From positions 368,027 through 432,026 of the forward strand of contig BCHH01000007.1 in assembly GCA_001599595.1 (NCBI GenBank): a stretch of 64,000 nt of DNA, read 5' to 3'. The DNA is from Beverwykella pulmonaria (taxonomy: Eukaryota > Ascomycota > Dothideomycetes > Pleosporales > Melanommataceae). How positions within the stretch are numbered: the first letter of the stretch is position 1; each line of letters begins with the position of its first letter. The position numbers and the translations under genes are program-made. The notes below the pieces were generated by a model. The model ran no database searches. It saw only the letters and a program-made list of their open reading frames with translations, and was not told where the DNA came from. This document shows, in pieces, positions 53,765 through 64,000 of the stretch.

Positions 53765-54878
53765 ACCCTTCGCGTCGCTTACCTCTGGGTCGATGAAGCG
53801 GCTTCGTCCGTTTCTCGCATAATACGTCACTCTTTACAGCATATATTGTTTCCGTCTCGGGAACGTAACAATGAGCTACGATACTGCTATCTGGCTGATA
53901 CCGTAGGATGGTATTGGAATTCCAAGGCTAGGAATATCTCTCAATCTCGGTCGGAAGTTAACCGCCTTCTCCAGGCGTACCCGTTGGCGGTATCCTAACA
54001 GTCGCATTCGACGTTCCCAATTTTCACTCATTAAAAAATCTCCTTCTCCTGTTGAATTGACAATATACGGAAATATAAAATGAAATAAAAGCAGTATTAA
54101 AACATGGCACAAGTCGCATGTTGTGAGAGTGAATAAACAAGGCGAGAAACTAACGCAGTCGATTCACTCCAGGTCCGAGGTCCAAGCGTTTCAACGTTAG
54201 CGAGAAGGTGCCCTTGCCCGTGCGACGTCCTCTCCGGAACAGCAACTGGTCAAATAGGACTGTATCACTCTCCGGAAGGTATCCAATCAAGGCCGTGTGC
54301 CCTACATGGGTTCGCATAACTCTCCTCGACGAAGCATTGCGAATAATACTGAGGTAGAGGGCATGATTGAATCGATTGTATCTATTAAATCGGCGGCGGA
54401 ATGTGAGGAGGTTTCCGACTCTATTGCTTTTTTGTGCAATCCGATTGCGAGCTATATCAATGCAACTAGAATTTTAATTAATGCTACCGTAACTACTACA
54501 GTGCGGCTGCTCTGAGGGGCTGGGATTTGAGGGGGTAAAATTGTTCATCTCGTATCACGTCCTTTTTGTATTTATTGTCTCGAATCATATGTGTAGAGAT
54601 GCTGTCCCTGAATAAGGTTAGGTAAATAGCAACACTAAAACTTACAGAAAAGCAAGCAAGAGAACGAACAACATAGATTACTAGAAAGCCTCTAGATAAC
54701 GCTCAACTCTTTCACTCTTTCTCCCCCCCTCTCGTCTGGCAGAACCCCAAATACCTTCTCTTACCTAAGCCTTCCCCGTGGTTGTCGCTGCGGCCGTCGT
54801 ACTGCCTATCTCCCCGTCGCCTGTTGCTACCACTGTCTCCTCGCCTCCCAAACCACCCTTATCCATACTTCCCGGCAT
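53765..54878. other. Convergent intergenic region
   Basis: 1.1 kb between the EGT1 stop and the stop of the minus-strand HExxH gene. Terminators only; no supported gene or repeat. Confidence 0.4.
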
Positions 54879-56489
54879 CTACATGTTCCACAACGTTGCG
54901 GCTTCCGCCTCCCAAGCCACGATCGCAGCAGCGGCAGCAGTAATCTCAGCGTGACGCATATCTTCCGCGGTGACCGGATCGGGGACTGCGGTTTCGTAGT
55001 GGACGCGGCCTGAGGAGGTTTGCGTGCAGAAACTCTTGCTTGAGCAGGAGGACGACGATGATTTGGAGGTTGCGATTGACCGGGTACGGGAAGGAGGGGG
55101 CGTGGTGTTCGGTGATGCCGATGACGGCTTAGGAGGGGCTGACGAGGGAGGCGGACGGGCCTGCGAACTCGGAGGTGGCGGCGGAGGTGGAGTGCTCTTC
55201 GGAGGCTTCGGGGTCTTGGGCGGTTTCTTTCCTCCTCCCTTTCCGCCCTTTGGAGCCCGTTTCTCTACTGGCGTTTCGGCGGGAGTCTCCTGCGGTGCTG
55301 TCTCCTGCGGTGCTGTCTCCTCCCCTGGAATCTTCGGATACCCCGTGCTCCACTCATACTTATCGAAATACATTGCCAAACTCCAATATACCAATGTATC
55401 AATATTCTTTGCCGATTTTTCAGGATCCTCCTTCGCAAGTTCTGCAGCGAGTCCAAAGCTATATGCCGTCCTTCCATCATTGAGTTTCTGGTCTTTGAAA
55501 AAGTTGCGCGTGGAGTGGAACAGGCCCGTGTGCATCATTTCGTGAAAGAACTTCATTCCGATTTTACGCCCGAAGAAGGCCATGTGGAAGTCTTCAGTCT
55601 TAGACTCTTTCATATTGTAGAAGGTGGCAGGCAGATCTTGGGTACGATCCAGATCCCAGAGATTAGGTTGATTGTGCTGGGTTTCGAGTTCTTGTTGGAT
55701 TCTGAAGTAGGCGGGGCAGAACGTTATGCTATTGCGTCGGTGTGTGAGCCATCGAAGTTGTTGTTCCAGGCGGGGGGAAGTAGTTATCACTCACCGTTCC
55801 TGCTGCTGTTCCCCAGGCTTATTAATAAAAGTCACGGCCGCAGTTTGATCACGACACGGCTTTCCCCCTTTATACTGAGACCATATGTTCCTATCAGAAT
55901 CATATAGCCACTTATCTCCCGTCTTCAGTGTGTCCGCTGGCGGCCTGGAGCCATCGGGAGCGTTCTCAAGAAGCCAATCGTCGCTACAGTGGATGATTAA
56001 ATTTGGTCGGTTGCCACCGGCAAGCTTTCCCGTCTTATATTTCTTCAGTCGGTTCAAGGAGTCCTTCATCACCTCAATTCTTGCAATATGCTCGGCGGCT
56101 TTGGCCTTGAAGTTTGGGTCTTCCTTGCCAGTCTCAGGATCCTTTTTCCTAAGGTCGCCGAACAAGACGCGGTAGAGATTTTTGACCTTGTCCCATTCTG
56201 CCGTCGTGACATCGTGTTCAGCACCGCCGGTTTGTTTCTTAAGTACTTTCTGTACTTTTTCTAGGCCGGCACTGCCAGCGGTCGCGAGGCCTTCGACCAT
56301 GTTTAAACTCTTGTCGATCCACTGTGCGGCCGAAAGCCTGCCGTACCTGACGTTACATTTCTTGTTGGGTTCGAATGTCCATTCACGTTTGGAAATTTGA
56401 TTAGCTGGGGTCTGGTTCGACGGGAAAGCGGTCACAGTGGAAAGGAAGAGGAAGCCAGCCGAAAGGATATCGGGGGTGAATATGCGCAT
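54879..56489 (-). CDS. Secreted HExxH-motif putative metalloprotease with proline/serine-rich linker, 514 aa
   Basis: Two exons, 56489-55795 and 55728-54879, with a 66-nt intron (55729-55794). The ATG at 56489 gives a signal peptide (MRIFTPDILSAGFLFLSTVT, cleavage near TAFPS) and a following KRE dibasic site at about residues 34-36. The first exon encodes a helical region with conserved-looking Cys and Trp. The second begins ITFCPAYF and contains KFFHEMMHTGLFH, a zincin-type HExxH. A third zinc ligand is not obvious. After about residue 340 the protein turns into low complexity: PQETAPQET repeats, a Lys/Gly/Pro-rich part, polyproline and a Ser-rich stretch, ending in an Ala-rich helix. Fungal secreted proteins of this build include putative lysine-specific or deuterolysin-like metallopeptidases, but activity is unproven. 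Confidence 0.75.
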
Positions 56490-57422
56490 TTTGGGAAGGA
56501 GTCGGGTATGCGAAGAAGAAGCGTAATGAGTGTGGTTAAAAAAAGCAAAGAGTGGACGAAATGAAGCTCCTAGGCTTGATCCTAAGATCTTAAAGAGCGT
56601 AGAGAAAATATATACATAAACGAACAACTATAAAAGAAAGAGCGTAGAAAAGACAAAACTTGCGTTTTTCCAACTATATACCTTTCCGCTCGTAAACCAT
56701 CCACCCGCCAAGTCTCCGTTCCGGTCTTGCTTCATAGTGACAACGAAGCCGAGTCCGACGACGCGTTTTGCGGCGAGAGTTCATTTCATACCCATTGCCT
56801 CTTTATGAAATTCTTGGCTTGGCAACTCCATGTCGGAAAACCAGCATCCATACACGTGATTCGGATATTGGCAGGGAAGCTGAGTGGCTTGGCTGACAGA
56901 GCAGGCATCTGCCAATCATGCCGTTTGTCTCCATACCAAACGGGAATATGATGCTTATGAATACGTGAAACGGAGATGTGGCGTCCCTTTGAGATGCAAA
57001 GTAGTATTTTTGCTCTCCGAGGTGTTTCATGAGACATCAGCGCATTTGCCGCTTCGATAATGGACCGGGCCCCAAAAACATGAACTAAACTAACAAAACA
57101 TCAGCGCATTTGCGGCTTTGATAATGGACCGGGCCCCAAAAACATGAACTGCACTAACAAAACATCAGTAATAGTCAGCTCGGATGAAAAACACAGATTT
57201 TATTATTGCACCCAAAGTAAGTTACAACGCACGTTTATTTGCATAGGGATCTTAGCCATGCCAGTTTCATTTCGATCAATCCCGCGGCATAGCACACCAT
57301 CGATACTTGGCGCCCATTGTTTCGATTAAAGTACCAATGGGGGAAAAGGTGAGCGGCAGATGTTACGGAGATTTACTTCGGTGCGTTGAAGGCGATACCA
57401 TCGGAGTGACAGGGTGAGAATA
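56490..57422. promoter_or_regulatory. Upstream region of the HExxH gene, with a 64-bp tandem duplication
   Basis: Contains the HExxH gene promoter on the minus strand and a tandem repeat at 57035-57162. No gene supported. Confidence 0.4.
57035..57162. repeat. 64-bp tandem duplication
   Basis: Two adjacent 64-bp copies (57035-57098 and 57099-57162), each starting CATCAGCGCATTTGC and containing GGACCGGGCCCCAAAAACAT. They differ at only a few positions, and CATCAG begins a third partial copy. Confidence 0.9.
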
Positions 57423-59152
57423 TCAAAACCCTATACCATCATCGTCACTCGCCTCCTCTTCATCCGGCGCTTTCTGCGCCTCCGCTGCAAAGCGGTGATG
57501 ATCAAATTTATGCACAGTGGCTGTTGTCGATCGGACTCCCGGGCATGCGAGACTCAACTTGTACGCGAGATGTCCAGAGAAATGAAAGCCGTACGTAAGA
57601 AAATTTTGGAGCCACGCCTGCCTCTGAGGAATCCCATCCCATTGCAGGAAGAGAAGACAGTTTTCTTCAGTACCCTGCTTTACCCAGAAAGGCCCAGTGG
57701 GATCAACGACAGATTCATCGTCCATGTCGCTCGTGGAAACTCCCATTTTCCTAAAGTGTGTCAGCAAAGCTAGAAGCCGAAAGATGGAGTACAGACCCTA
57801 TGAAATCGTAGATGAACCACGTGAAGGCGTTTTTGTTACTTGTGCTGAGTGTGCCTGCGAATGGAAATTCAATAATCTCAATGACTACATCTGAGCGCCA
57901 ATTCGGGACATGTTGGATTGGAAATGACTTGATTTCAGGATCTCCAAAAAGGTACAACTTGTTAACAGTGCTCGGGAGAAATTCTCCATTAGCGAAACTT
58001 TGGTTAAATATTTGTGCGTAGGAGGCATTCTTCCATGCTGCGAAAGATTAGCAGATGAAAGAGACCATGTAGCAAACGCGGTATACCTATCAAGTAGCGT
58101 GCAGTTTGCACTTCATTATCCTCATCGCACCAGAAAATCCGTTCGATGCCGGGCTGTTTTGAGATCTCTTTGCTAATTTCTGAGAATAACACTGGGTCCA
58201 TGTCATCTTTTGACGATTTCAGGTTCAAGATGATGATGGTCATGTGGTACCAGGACGAATCTGAGGTGAGCTCAGAATCGGCAATGGAGGACCATGAAAA
58301 CCATGAGTCTTGAGCCAGCGTGATCATCGGTCTGAAGGACAGACCTTTCGGAGAAGCTACTTCTGAATACTCGGATTCATAAAAAGGGAGAAGTCCGTAA
58401 AGCCAGGGCTTAGCCTGGAGGAGCTCGGGTGTCGCTTTGGGTACATCGAAGCCAATTACGAGAGGGTATTCTTCGCGTACTTGGCGAGAAAAAGTCACCC
58501 GCCTTGTTTCAATCCGAAAGGATACTCCACCCAAAAGAGATGTTCCGTCGTACACTTCCGTTTGCAACGAAGTTGAGGATAGAGCCTCCTCAACCGGCCA
58601 GGTCAGAAAGGAAAAGAGTACGGTATCGTTGTCATCGTCCGATAAGTACATGTTACCCTCACGCATCTGCCATGCGCAAATGGTCGTACAAGGTCGAAGT
58701 TTTTCGATCCAGAGATCTTTAATATTCGCTCTGTTTTCATGAGATACTGGCTGTACAGACCGCAGAATCTGTACACCGATAGTCTCGCCATGACGCAGCA
58801 TCCCGCTAGGCATTTCCGGCAGACTGAACAAACTCGGAGGCTTTTTCATAAAAGCTACCATCATGCCAACACCTAGGGACGACCCGTGGAACGTTCCACG
58901 ACTCATCAGGTCATCCCAGACTGCAAACCTATGAGCGAAAGGTAGGACTAAAGATCGCCGAAGCTTACCTAGGAGCAGCCAGATGCTACCATTTATCTCT
59001 TCAGAAGTGTACATCCCAGCGAGGCCATTTAGATCGTCGAGGTGAAGAATGTATTGGAGTGTCGCATACCATATTCTCCCTGATATTGTGGTTGCGTCGC
59101 TTGGCGAAACATCCGGCACGAGAAACAATTGGATGGCGTCAAGAAATGGCAT
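57423..59152 (-). CDS. Hypothetical protein, about 544 aa, three exons
   Basis: Exons 59152-58087, 58037-57797 and 57750-57423; introns of 49 and 46 nt. The first is well supported (GTATAC...TGCTAATCTTTCGCAG). Splicing extends the frame from RYLI through AWKNASYAQIFNQSF, protein-like sequence that also contains YLFGDPEIKSFPIQHVPNW. The second intron (GTCTGT...TTTAG) is weaker; without it the protein ends at 57751. The start MPFLDAIQLFLVPDVS at 59152 is the first ATG; the open frame upstream begins with GTG. The C-terminus is acidic (DEEEASDDDGIGF). No signal peptide, membrane helix or known motif. I do not recognise the family. Confidence 0.6.
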
Positions 59153-59981
59153 TTTGGTATCTCCTGTAGTCAATGGCACAGTTCCGAAACGAGAAACGAT
59201 GGGTGATCTCGCAAGTTGATGTGAGCAATGGAGGTGAGGACAAAGTTACAGTTGATGTCAAGAAAGCTGGCGGTGGGGGCGCTTGCATAATTAGGTGTAA
59301 GCTGCGTCGGGGAAAGGCAACCTGGCGGCTATTTTTGATCTCCATTGGCGAAAGTCCATCTTGCAAGATTTGGGGCACGATAGGGCTTCCTTTCGACCCT
59401 CAAAGGCAGTGAACTGGACAATGGTTTTTATATAGGCGAAACCTAGCACACAACCTGTGTCAACTAGGGTGGTTCAGTCTTGGCTCTATATTCACGTGAC
59501 TTCTACCCACTCCTGTATTCCCTATCGGAATTTTAGTAGCACATTCCGACATCACAGGGTAAAGAAGTGAAAAACTCACGATCTTCAGGATAGTTTGAAT
59601 CTCTATATGAGTCTCGAGAACCCAGACTGCTGCCCTTGGGTTAATCACCAGAGGTCTTTATATCAGGTTTGTTGAGGTCGCCGTAATAAGTTTGAGCGTA
59701 AGCTGGGTGAGGTTCAGAGAGCATGAAAATGTCTATTGTATGTGTATGATGTATGTAATTTACAATCAATATATATATATATGATGACAGACGAGTTTAG
59801 TTAGTGGCGTATCCACGTGACGGGTATGGTGTTCTGGGCTTATACTTCGATCGAGCTCTGTTCGGCAAGCCACAATTTCGAGTGGAAAGCCAAATTCATT
59901 GCTCAAGTAATTTGACTCATATACAGATAATAGTTGCTTTCCGGTAATCCGAATTCTTAAGACTTCTCACAGTCTCGAACT
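59153..59981. promoter_or_regulatory. Upstream region of the 544-aa gene and 3' flank of the rhomboid gene
   Basis: 829 bp; contains a short (AT)n tract at about 59769-59783. No gene supported. Confidence 0.4.
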
Positions 59982-61149
59982 CTACGCTTTCTGGAGACGC
60001 CTCTTCCAAAATCTCACCAACGGGTTCCAGACGTAAGTCTTTCCGTCAAGGTATGAGTAGCTGATTCCCATTAGCGCTCCCGAAAGATGTGCCTATCACT
60101 TGTCAGCGCTATAAGCAGTCTTGGGCAGGTCGGAAACTGACAGCATGGCCCCAATTAATGAAGCTATACCCACGAACCACCCCAATGAAATCGAAAAGCA
60201 TGACGCAAGGCAGGAAGTTGATCGCCTCAAAGTCAAAGGGTAAGAACAAGATTCCGACTTTTGCGTCAGGAAATTGAGCGCAAAAGACACCGAACATGGC
60301 AAAGAGGGCGCCACTCGCACCGCCAGACCGTATGAATGCAAGCCGGTTCGCTTTCTTGAACATGAGTGTCAGGTGCCCCGCATAGCCACTCAAGACACCA
60401 GTGGAGAGGAAGAAGGCGAGAGTGTGATATGCGTTTCCTTCAAAGAGATGCGAGCGGCCTGCCGAGGGCAGGAAATTGTAGATGGCCCACATATTGACCA
60501 AGAGATGAATCGGTCCATCGTGAACGAAAGTCGACGTGAACAGAGTGAAATTCAGATTTGTGGCAGGCGTATGCCATAGCATAAGCCAGAACCGTGGCGC
60601 AAGAAAACTTCCAAGGTGGACTGCGCCATTTACGGCAATAAGACCAATGGAGACTTTGTCCACTGGGATCTGTTGGGCCCAGATTCGCCTGGCAAGTTCA
60701 GTGGGACTTGGAGGACTGCTTTGGTACTGCTGGGGCCATCGGTGTGGATAAATCGCAGGTTTAAGCTCGCTTCTAGCCTCTAGGAATGCGAAAAAGATGT
60801 ATATTCCAGCAGAGACCCCAATGGCCCAGATGGCAGGGCGCAAGAAGCGGACCTTAATAGGAAAGCCTTCCTCGTCCAGGCGCACACGTCGTAGCTCTCG
60901 TTCGGCAAAATAGACCTTTGGGTCAGATCCCTGGTTTTGTGCAGCAGACTGGGCGTTTTCAGGAGGCGTACGTCTTGAGGTAGGATTCGGATTTAAGATC
61001 CTGCGAATTTTCGGTTGGCTGTGCTTGTTACGCGTTAGGAACTTAGTGACAAACTGAGATCCCGGTTGACGACATGACGGGATTCTTAATCCATGGTAAA
61101 TCGACAGAGATGACCGCAAGAAGGGTTGATGAGCCCGCAGGAGAGACAT
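59982..61149 (-). CDS. Mitochondrial rhomboid-family serine protease (Pcp1/PARL-like), 372 aa
   Basis: Two exons, 61149-60142 and 60092-59982, with a 49-nt intron (60093-60141). Splicing creates NWGHAAHLSGALMGI, the conserved last rhomboid block. The N-terminal 70 residues are basic and lack acidic residues until about 64, as in a mitochondrial presequence. One membrane helix (about 105-122) precedes the six-helix rhomboid core. The catalytic Ser is in GGASGALFAMFG (S279) and its His partner in AHLSG (H338). HLLVNMWAIYNF is the conserved loop near helix 2. Such proteases act in the mitochondrial inner membrane, for example on the dynamin Mgm1 in yeast. Confidence 0.92.
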
Positions 61150-62605
61150 TGAGATGGAACGAGGATGATTTAGGTTGGTGAGGTTACGGTTGGCGAGTTC
61201 TGATTCGCGCTAGCGGATGTGCTACACCCGTTTTGGACTAGCGCCCTTGCAACCTACAACCCACAATCTCCTGAACATCAAGGATCACTGGAACAAGATG
61301 GTCACTCATGATGGCTGGACAAGATCGTATGGCGAATAAATTTAAAATGCTTTAAATATACGAGTGATCAGAGGAGGTGGTCGTTAAAGATCTTGCCACT
61401 TAGCCCAGATTTGGACGTCTTCTCAGATAGTGTTCAGAAGAAAACGTCAATCTCAACTCGTTCTCCGCGTAGTCTTCGGCAGCGTGGGGTCTGATACGGC
61501 GGGGGATGGAATGGGAAGGTAGAAAAGAGGGAAGTGCACATAGCGGATATTGTTCTTAGCAATATTGATGCCGTACTTGAAAAGTCTCTTTACTCTAGGC
61601 CGACCTAGAAACAGCGTGGGCCCGTTGCGGACTTGGTCCGGGTCCGATTTCACGATAAAGATTTCGTGGAAGGAGAAAATACTTTCTTGCTTGTGGCCAT
61701 CACCACCCCTTCTTTGAGTTCCAGTGGTCGAAAATTGGGGTAGTCACAGCAGTGAAAGCGAAGAGGGAGAAGATGACTGCAGTGGAGAATTACACATTAA
61801 AGGGTAGAAGTTGTTACGAGTGATAGGTTGTGGTAGTTTTGATGGTTTTCGTTGAATGAAGTGGAAATGTGAACAATGTTGCAAGTTGATGAGAATAAGA
61901 AATGACTGAGAGAACCCTCAGCGTTCTTTGTACCTCCCTCCGGGTCTCATCTTCTCTCAAAATCAGCTTTGTCTGTCCATGCTCTTTCCCAATGACGCAA
62001 GACCATCCTATATTCTGGCACAGATCGATTCTCAAGTCTTGGACGTGTGTCACAGTCTTTAGAACCAGACGTAACCAATTACTCCGCAGCTATCCTTAAC
62101 TCCGCCCTTTGCTAGCCCAGGGTCCCGACAACGCACCATACGTCCAAACATTCTAAACATCTTGATGCGGAACTGCCATACCATGATGGCCATCAAGATA
62201 TATCGTCCAGACCAATTGGTACGGAACGTTCCCTATTCGCCCTACACCTCTTCCCCGAATCCAGCGTAGCCCAGCTAGCGTTTGTGCAAATTTCCGGAAT
62301 GAGTCTTGTATATACTCGAAAGAGGGAAGATTTGCTGGACTCTCTAGCAATTGATACGAGTTTGAATATCATCATTTTAAATCTACGGAGTAAATCAACA
62401 TGGAGCTGACGAGTCAAGTACCATCACAAAAAAAAACATAGTGGACTAACAGCGATAGATGTATGAAGGCTTAAGAAAGCGCAAGAATGTAATGTATATT
62501 CAATAAATTGATAATATCTACAACAGAAAAGTAGGTCGGGGGTTCACTCCATTTTCAGCCTCAGACATCTCACTAGATCCACTAAACAAAGAACGCATTC
62601 ATTGC
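61150..62605. other. Intergenic region
   Basis: About 1.5 kb between the rhomboid start and the stop of the histidine-brace gene. It holds the rhomboid promoter side and the 3' end of the next transcript. Only short, unconvincing frames. Confidence 0.4.
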
Positions 62606-63460
62606 TTAGAACTGGCGCGCGTGACGACGGGCAATCTTACCCGAAGACTTGCCAACCTCGGTGAGCCAAGTGATGAAGGTGTCGAGGGTGAAGCTCGCAG
62701 GGAGAGTAGAGTCGGTGGCGCCGGTCGCCGTGGGAGCAGTGACGGCAGACGTAGCAGCGGGTGTCTTGACGGCGACGACTGTGGGTGTCGCAGTCGCAAC
62801 GGCGGAGCTGACAGGCGCAGCAGTGGCCGCTGCAGAGGAAGCAGCGGGCTTTGAAGAGACAGGGGTAGCGCCGCCAGATCCGCCAAGAGTGAAGTCGATG
62901 CAGGACTCATAGGTCTGGTCAATCGAGCGGGCGTCCCACCACCACTGGATGACACAGTCACCAGCGGTAGCGCACTCGCTTCCGAGATCGCTGGGGATGG
63001 TGATGTCGAATTGCGTCTGGTTGGCGGGTGTACCGACGGCCGTGGAAGCATACACATCCCAGCTGATGAGAGGAGACCCAACCACAGAGTTGGAGCTAGT
63101 CTTAACGATGGAGACGTTGGCGACTCCCGTGTGGGGGGCATGGATTTCCACGGTGATGGGGACAACTTGTCCGGCAGTGAAGGTCTGGATGTTGGCTGAG
63201 TTGTCGGCAAACTTGTAGCCCTTGCAAAGGGTGATATCGCACGCAGTGGCGTTGAAGTCGCTCTGGCCTTTGGCGACTTGGAGCATACCCTGAATGTTTC
63301 CGTAGTGATCGGAGGCCTGGTTATTGTACACCTGCTGACCGCAGGCGGCCTTCATGGCGTCGCCAGGCATACGCGGGGCTGGGACGGAAATAGCACCATG
63401 GCCGGCAACGGTTGAGACGATACCGGCGAGAGCGATGGCAGAGGAGTACACAGACTTCAT
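62606..63460 (-). CDS. Secreted histidine-brace (LPMO-like, chitin-binding type 4) protein, 284 aa
   Basis: The start at 63460 gives the signal peptide MKSVYSSAIALAGIVSTVAG, and cleavage leaves His as residue 1 (HGAISVPAPRMPGDAM), the signature of copper-binding histidine-brace proteins. EIHAPHTGVANVS supplies a second His. Conserved Cys (KAACGQ, TACDITLCKGY, ECATAGDCVIQWWWD, ESCIDF) fit the fungal PF03067-like secreted family. After the domain (about residues 21-205) comes an Ala/Ser/Thr/Val-rich low-complexity tail of about 55 residues, then a short helical end finishing ARRHARQF. The tail is likely O-glycosylated. Oxidative polysaccharide cleavage is known for some relatives, not demonstrated for this type. 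The gene is intronless and has a TATATA box about 200 bp upstream. Confidence 0.85.
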   Translation of the reverse strand: MKSVYSSAIALAGIVSTVAGHGAISVPAPRMPGDAMKAACGQQVYNNQASDHYGNIQGMLQVAKGQSDFNATACDITLCKGYKFADNSANIQTFTAGQVVPITVEIHAPHTGVANVSIVKTSSNSVVGSPLISWDVYASTAVGTPANQTQFDITIPSDLGSECATAGDCVIQWWWDARSIDQTYESCIDFTLGGSGGATPVSSKPAASSAAATAAPVSSAVATATPTVVAVKTPAATSAVTAPTATGATDSTLPASFTLDTFITWLTEVGKSSGKIARRHARQF

Positions 63461-64000
63461 TTTGACGGATTGGATGTGAGGTTCGAGATGTTCCGAGTGA
63501 AGAGACTGTCGGGGAAGCAAGCTTCGGTGGAATGAGTGTGTGAAGTAAAAAGAGTGAACTGTAAAAAAGAATGTAGAGTCTCAGACCCGGGAACACAAGA
63601 AACAGCGATGAAGAAGAAGACCGTTTGGATGAGGAATAGAATCGAGGCGTCTCAAGACGAATATATACTCTCACGAAATGATACTACCCACGAGCCACCT
63701 CGCACACTTCATGGTGGGTCGTCATTAAACGTTTGAAACGGGTCCTCACAAACATGGCTCCGCTGTGTTCTCGTGTGCGCGCAAGTGGTGCCGGAGCAGG
63801 ACATGGAGCCTCACACAATGCTTGAACAAATTAAAGCACCAATCAGATACTTCCCGGGCTGCCACAAGACGGCGACGGATTACGATATGGCGACGGCCAA
63901 GAGAAGAGGCTTCCATTGCAGCGGCTAACCATGGAGTAGGAAACTTTCTAGCCCGACTGCGACTGCCAGGCGAGCGTTTATGGCTGGGCGTCGCGCCGAG
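63461..64000. promoter_or_regulatory. Upstream region of the histidine-brace gene; TATA box near 63661
   Basis: ATATATAC at about 63660-63668 lies roughly 200 nt before the ATG on the minus strand, followed by a pyrimidine-rich leader. The remainder to the window end shows no gene. Confidence 0.5.

Overview
The window is nuclear DNA from a filamentous ascomycete (Pezizomycotina). Genes have short GT-AG introns (44-128 nt), often with CTAAC/CTAAT-like branch sites. They encode typical ascomycete proteins: ergothioneine synthase Egt1, the phosphatidylethanolamine methyltransferase Cho2, peroxisomal Lon, a HET-domain fragment and secreted carbohydrate-active proteins. Transposons carry heavy C-to-T/G-to-A damage of the RIP type. 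The class cannot be settled by eye.

Layout. (1) 0.3-4.7 kb: a RING-IBR-RING (RBR) ubiquitin ligase and a tandem ubiquitin-like protein are divergently transcribed from a 372-bp shared region, followed by a coiled-coil repeat protein. (2) 5.1-14.0 kb: an RIP-degraded Ty3/gypsy chromovirus-type element with 577-bp LTRs and a CGAGG target duplication sits inside an older solo LTR that has its own CATGC duplication. A 100-N gap inside it is flanked by two 1005-bp copies of the same sequence, almost certainly unmerged contig overlap. (3) 14-25.5 kb: an accessory, transposon-rich stretch with another solo LTR, a HET-domain fragment, a secreted alpha/beta hydrolase, an internally deleted hAT element, a small secreted-protein pseudogene with RIP-type stops, a MAPEG gene and a Ty1/copia relic. 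(4) 25.9-64 kb: a gene-rich part with a peroxisomal acyl-CoA ligase, GH79 glycosidase, an F-box-like protein, a large vWA protein, peroxisomal Lon, Cho2, Egt1, a secreted HExxH protein, mitochondrial rhomboid protease, a histidine-brace (LPMO-like) secreted protein and several unknowns.

Functional themes. Two enzymes end in peroxisomal targeting tripeptides (acyl-CoA ligase -AKL, Lon -SRL). Five products look secreted (alpha/beta hydrolase, GH79, HExxH protein, histidine-brace protein, and the broken small secreted protein). The RBR/ubiquitin-like pair is the most intriguing unit: a possible dedicated ligase with its own modifier. Exon structures below were worked out by hand from splice signals and reading-frame and family continuity; no RNA or database evidence was available.
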